From Dromiciops gliroides (taxonomy: Eukaryota > Chordata > Mammalia > Microbiotheria > Microbiotheriidae), in NCBI RefSeq assembly GCF_019393635.1, contig NC_057863.1:641326306-641390305 (forward strand): a DNA stretch of 64,000 nucleotides, in the 5' to 3' direction. Positions 60,095 through 64,000 of this stretch are shown one piece after another. The notes under the pieces are model-generated. The model was not told the origin of the DNA, did no database searches, and saw nothing but the letters and a program-made list of their open reading frames with translations. A program made the translations under genes and the position numbers. Numbering within the stretch: the stretch's first letter is position 1; every line of letters begins with the position of its first letter.

Positions 60095-60599
60095 ATGGTG
60101 CTGCTTGGAAATACTTATTGATCCCCGATCGACCCGCCGAGCTCAGCGGCTCCTGCCCCCGGTCCGGGGCCCCCAAACTCCGAGCCCCGCGGGGCCCCGC
60201 CGCTCACGGAACTCGAGCCACCCGGGCGCCCTGCCGCGGGCTTTCCTCTCAGGCCCCACTCGGGTCCGAGCCCGGACAGTGGAAATTCGCCCTAGCCCTT
60301 CCAGCCCCGGCCTCTAGCATTTTCCTCCCTTCTGCCTCCGGGCCGGAGCGCACATACTCCTACTGCCCCAAACGCACACACATACACACGCGTGTGCACA
60401 CACGCACCCGATCACTGGGACTTGGGAGACTCGGGCCCCAGCGGCTGCCCCGGTGCCGCCGCCGCTCTTCCAACTTGGCCCATTTAAACGGCCCCCGCGC
60501 GGCTGGCGAGCGCCAACTCCGGCGGGGGGGGGGGAGGGGGTGCGCGACGGCCGACCGCGGCCCTCACCCCCCCCCTTTCCCCCGGAGTCCGGCTGCGGC

Positions 60600-60800
60600 G
60601 GCAGCTGTGAGCCGGGGCAGAAGCCCATTAATGACCAGAGCCGTGGGGGTGGGGGTGCGGGGCCATCCCAGCTTAGAATTCCTTCTGGAGGAAGGGAGAA
60701 GTCCGGGAGGACGGATGCGGACAAGACGGAGCGTGTGAGCACAGTCGGCTCCCGCTCCGTTATTAATGACTTTCATTGCTGGGTCAGTATTTATGGGACT
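60600..60800. promoter_or_regulatory. upstream conserved-looking element with two TTAATGAC sites
   Basis: TTAATGAC occurs at 60628-60635 (AGCCCATTAATGACCAGAGC) and 60763-60770 (CGTTATTAATGACTTTCATT), followed by GCTGGGTCAGTATTTATGGG. It lies at the upstream edge of the SAMD11 CpG island. Promoter-proximal regulation is inferred from position and motif repetition. Confidence 0.4.
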
Positions 60801-61739
60801 GGGGCTGGGGCTGGGGCTGGAGGCCCGGCCCGCCATCCACGTGGGGAGCTGGCCAGGTGTGGGGGTGAGGACCCCTGTCTGCCTGGCTGGCCGATTGGGA
60901 AGAGAGACAGAGAGCGCGAGGGAGCCGGTTAGGGGGTGGTAGAGGGGTGTGAGGCCTCACAGACTTGTGTGCTTCTGCCAGAGGCTGCGTGGAGTGCGTG
61001 GTGCCCGAGCTGGGCAGTTTGGGTAGGGGCGCGGGAAAGGAAGAAAAGGGGAGCTGGAAGTGACTGGCCATGTATGGGGGACCCTGAGAGCTCCTTAGAG
61101 CCCGAACTTGCTTTGTCTCCCCAGGCTTAGCACATTGCCCGACAAAGAGTGGGCAATTAATAAATGCTTGTTGACTGAGGGCGCTGAGCAGACTGGGAAA
61201 AGCACTGGGCATCAGAGAAGGTCACAGGACTCTGTTGGCCCTGTTCTGGCCAAGGTTGAACACTACCCAGCATCTTATCAGGGAAGTAACATTCCCTTGG
61301 CTGCCAAAGGAGGCAGAGGCAGGCTGACCTTACCTAGTGCCTCAGTCCCGTTCCTCCCCCTTTCCCCCTCAACACACACACCTGGAAAGGTGCCGAAATG
61401 TCAATGTCCTGAGGAGATTATTCATAGACCAAATTTGGTTGTTATGGTGATCCACAGTCCTTCCCTACCCAGCCTATAGAGGAGATGCGTGGCCACACAC
61501 ACACCACTCCTCCCCACAGAGACACACTTACATACACACACACACACGCACACACACCCTCACAGACAAATGGGTGTACTCCAGTGAGAAATTCCCTCTG
61601 GTTCTGCCGGTTACAGCTGGTGAGCCCTAGATCAGTCAGCTGGGCATCCTTGGGTACACAGTTCTGGTCAACTAGAGTTATAATTGACTACAGTTAAGTG
61701 GGAAGGTAGTGAAGCCTACAAGTTAGAACTGTAACAAAT

Positions 61740-62350
61740 TTAGGGGAGAGAGAGAGTCTGGTTCAGAGGGGTCTGAGGTAATTGAGGAAATGTTGGGGAC
61801 CTTAAGCTTGAGTGACCCTTTAAGAGAGGTACCTGAGCTGGGTCTGGAAGGAAAAGAAAAAATGCATCAGGCAGAGATGGGATGGGGGAGGATCTGGGCA
61901 AAAGTGTGGAGGTGGGAGATAGCATGTTGAATTTGAAGAATAGTTAGTCTTGAAGTTTGGTTAGAGCACAGGGAGTGTGAAGATAAGTAATGTGAAAAGG
62001 GAAACTGGAGATAGATCTTGAAGGGCCAGGCTGAGGAATGTGGGTTTTTATCCAGAGGCAATAGGGAGCCAGTGAAGGTTCAGTGACAGACATTTATTTG
62101 CCTGAGTAAATTATTTTGGCAAATCTTCGGAGAATGGATTGGAAAAGGACTGGAGACAGGAGCACAATTAGGAGGCAATGACAGTCTACTGTAGACATGA
62201 CTGTGAGAAAGGATCCAGGTGTTCCAGATGTTGTCAATAGAAAAGCCCCAGGACTTGGCAGCTGAGGCAGAAGGGGATGAATGGGAAGAGCTGAAGGTGA
62301 CTCTTGAGGATTCTCTCCTAGGGGAGGGCCTCTCACCAGAAACTGACATG
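61740..62350. repeat. ancient dispersed repeat (unclassified)
   Basis: GGAGGTGGGAGATAGCATGT, CTTGAAGGGCCAGGCTGAGG and GCAATAGGGAGCCAGTGAAG are phrases common to a widespread old mammalian repeat. A shorter related piece (TGTCATGAAGAGCTTTGAAT, GGCAATGGGGGGCTACTAGA) lies at about 8405-8475. The family name was not determined. Confidence 0.5.
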
Positions 62351-62689
62351 TGGGAGGGAGGGGCAGAGATTTTGGAAAAACAGCTGTCCTAGAACCTGGG
62401 GATGGGGTCTGGATGAGAACAGGTCCCTTGCCTTGGAAGTGACTCAAGAGACAGATATGGATAAAGTGCATAGTTCTAACTTGTGCCTGGTGACATAAGA
62501 AATCCTGGGCCAGAAATTCTGAGGGGGGTAGTTCTGCCACTGAGGGGGCTGCTGCCTGAGCCTTCCATCCAGAACCCTCTTCTATAGTTTCTTGGTGCCC
62601 AGGACAAAGGGCTATCTCATTTCACAGACCAAGATGAGGCACAGGGTGAACTACCCAAAGTTACTCAACTTCATCCTTTAGGACTTTAA

Positions 62690-62890
62690 GGTTGAAAGGT
62701 GCTTTGCAGTCATCTCATAGCAACCTTGTGAGGCGAGTGCTATTATTATCATTCCCATTTTACAGATGAGGAAACTGAGGCACATAGAGGTTGCAGATAG
62801 AGACTTGCCCAAGACCACAAATGAAGGGAGGCAGGATTGGTACTTAGGTTTTCCTGACTCTGAGTCTAGCCTTCTGTCCACTCATACCCC
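62690..62890 (-). repeat. MIR-type SINE
   Basis: CATTTTACAGATGAGGAAAC, TGAGGCACATAGAGGTTGCA, GACTTGCCCAAGACCACAAA and TTAGGTTTTCCTGACTCTGA. Antisense. Confidence 0.75.
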
Positions 62891-63164
62891 CTAGTTCCCT
62901 CTTCCTATACACGACAACACCAAGGAGAAACATTTATTGACCACCCACCAAAAAATGAGAGCTCACCCACCCTCGAGGAGTTTACATTCTAATGACTGGC
63001 CGGATGGAGGGGGCAGTATGGCCCATTTCTAACCTAGCCTCTAGGAATTCTTCTGGGGTCTCTCAGAGAATGAGTAAATCTTCAGGGACCATGGCCAGAG
63101 CTCGGCCAAAGCTTTTCTGTGATCTCCAACAGTTTTAAATGTTGTCTCTCCTGAGTGCTGCTGT

Positions 63165-63292
63165 CCCCTGAGGGTTAAGTGACTTGTCCAGGGTCACACA
63201 GCTAGTAAATGTCAAGTTTCTGAGCCCGGATTTAAACTCGGGTCCTCCTGAATCCAGGGCTGATGCTTTATCCACTGTGCCACCTAGCTGCT
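63165..63292 (-). repeat. WSINE1-like SINE
   Basis: GAGGGTTAAGTGACTTGTCC, AGTAAATGTCAAGTTTCTGA, GGTCCTCCTGAATCCAGGGC and CCACCTAGCTGC. Antisense. The T-run end is lost. Confidence 0.85.
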
Positions 63293-64000
63293 TCTCTCCC
63301 CTGGAATCTCTCCCCTGGAATCTTTAAAGGTTTTTCTCCAACCAACACAAATTGACTTATTGCAAAACAAAGACTTGTAGACTATAGAGAGAGGAGTTTG
63401 CTGGCATTCAGGGCAAGTACATTTATAAAAAGTCACATTGCGCCCCCTTTGCTGCCCCCTCCTTGGCATGGTTGCCTGGGAAACTGGCTAGCTTGCCTCT
63501 TCCTAGTTCCAGCTCTGGCCTGGGAACTGATTCAGACAAGGAGGCCTGAAGCCCCCTCCAGAGTTAGGGGATGAGACCTGGCATGAGAAAGGGAAAGAAC
63601 TAGAGTTGGGGGAGATTCTGTCCTCTGCCACTCCCAGGCTCTTGTTCCTCAGCCACCTTGGGGCTCCACCTTTCTCCCCACTATCTTCCTGACCCACCAC
63701 CCACCCCTGTATGTGTTGCTAAGCACACTGGGACAGATGTAGGACCTTCTGGCCCAAGTCCAGGTAAACCCAAGCCCAGAAGCACTTGAGTTCAGCACAA
63801 GACTGGAGAGGATGGTAAAATGGAGATTGGTGGAGGGGGTTGGAACAGAAGCTGGAAAAACTTAGAGGTCAGAGGTCACAGTGGTCACAGGGGCAGGACA
63901 CTAGAGAGAGGAGCCCTAGTGAAGGAGGGATCCTGAGCAGAAAGGGCCAGAATTCAGCAGGGGGCTTCCAGGAGGAAGCCTGCCGGGGTCCCTTTCCTAT

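Larger units (their letters stand above)
57340..60650 (-). promoter_or_regulatory. SAMD11 CpG island and presumed promoter
   Basis: About 3.3 kb of very GC- and CpG-rich sequence with many CCCCGCCCC/GGGGCGGGG GC boxes. It covers the 5' half of intron 1, coding exon 1, the 5' UTR and upstream sequence. No TATA box is evident upstream of the start on the - strand. The transcription start was not pinned down; it most likely lies between 59.6 and 60.65 kb. CpG-island promoters of developmental genes of this type are often Polycomb-regulated. Confidence 0.75.
60800..64000. other. region upstream of SAMD11, no gene seen
   Basis: 3.2 kb of sequence past the CpG island. It holds a LINE-like end (61110-61175), a CA repeat zone (61485-61570), an older dispersed repeat (61740-62350), a MIR (62690-62885), another LINE-like fragment (62925-63000) and a SINE (63165-63292). 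Open frames on both strands lack family or splice support. Confidence 0.7.

Noticed and set aside
1..64000. A new defence, mobile or biosynthetic system
   Set aside because: The window is two known mammalian genes with introns and repeats; nothing in it supports a novel multi-gene system.

Overview
This is a vertebrate, almost certainly marsupial, genomic window carrying two tail-to-tail genes: the 3' part of NOC2L on the + strand and all of the recognisable coding part of SAMD11 on the - strand. Both were identified by exon-by-exon translation against the remembered human proteins. Every junction used has AG/GT ends and keeps frame. The interspersed repeats are mostly CORE/MIR-type SINEs. 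The youngest family ends in a simple A-run after a 'CCCAATTGCCTCA' motif, which resembles the Australian-marsupial WSINE1 family rather than the opossum MAR1 family. I therefore favour an Australidelphian marsupial; the species is not determined.

Layout. Bases 1-15825 hold the last eight coding exons of NOC2L (about 314 codons, ending in the acidic tail) with their introns. The NOC2L 3' UTR meets the SAMD11 3' UTR at about 15.97-16.05 kb, where the two presumed poly(A) signals lie on opposite strands 16 bp apart. From 16533 to 59554 (- strand) I can chain 13 coding exons of SAMD11 into one continuous 2736-nt reading frame (911 codons plus stop). It encodes a proline-rich N-terminus, a SAND-like domain with the KDWK signature, a serine/acidic middle and a C-terminal SAM domain. 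A CpG island spans roughly 57.3-60.7 kb, covering the SAMD11 first coding exon, its presumed promoter and 5' UTR. From 60.7 to 64 kb there is only repeat-bearing intergenic or upstream sequence, with no gene I can support.

The introns hold SINEs (several with perfect target-site duplications), one probable solo retroviral LTR with a 4-bp duplication, CA/GT and CCT microsatellites, purine or pyrimidine tracts, small minisatellites, and a scatter of AT-rich islands with TAAT-type motifs inside GC-rich sequence. Those islands look like conserved regulatory elements. NOC2L is a nucleolar/nucleoplasmic ribosome-biogenesis factor and histone-acetylation inhibitor. SAMD11 is a nuclear SAM protein linked to Polycomb repression in photoreceptors. 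They share a chromosomal neighbourhood and overlapping 3' ends, not a pathway. I found no bacterial-style system, CRISPR array or RNA gene. The most notable observations are a fused SAMD11 exon where human has an intron, a long in-frame poly-glycine-coding extension upstream of the SAMD11 start, and composite SINEs.
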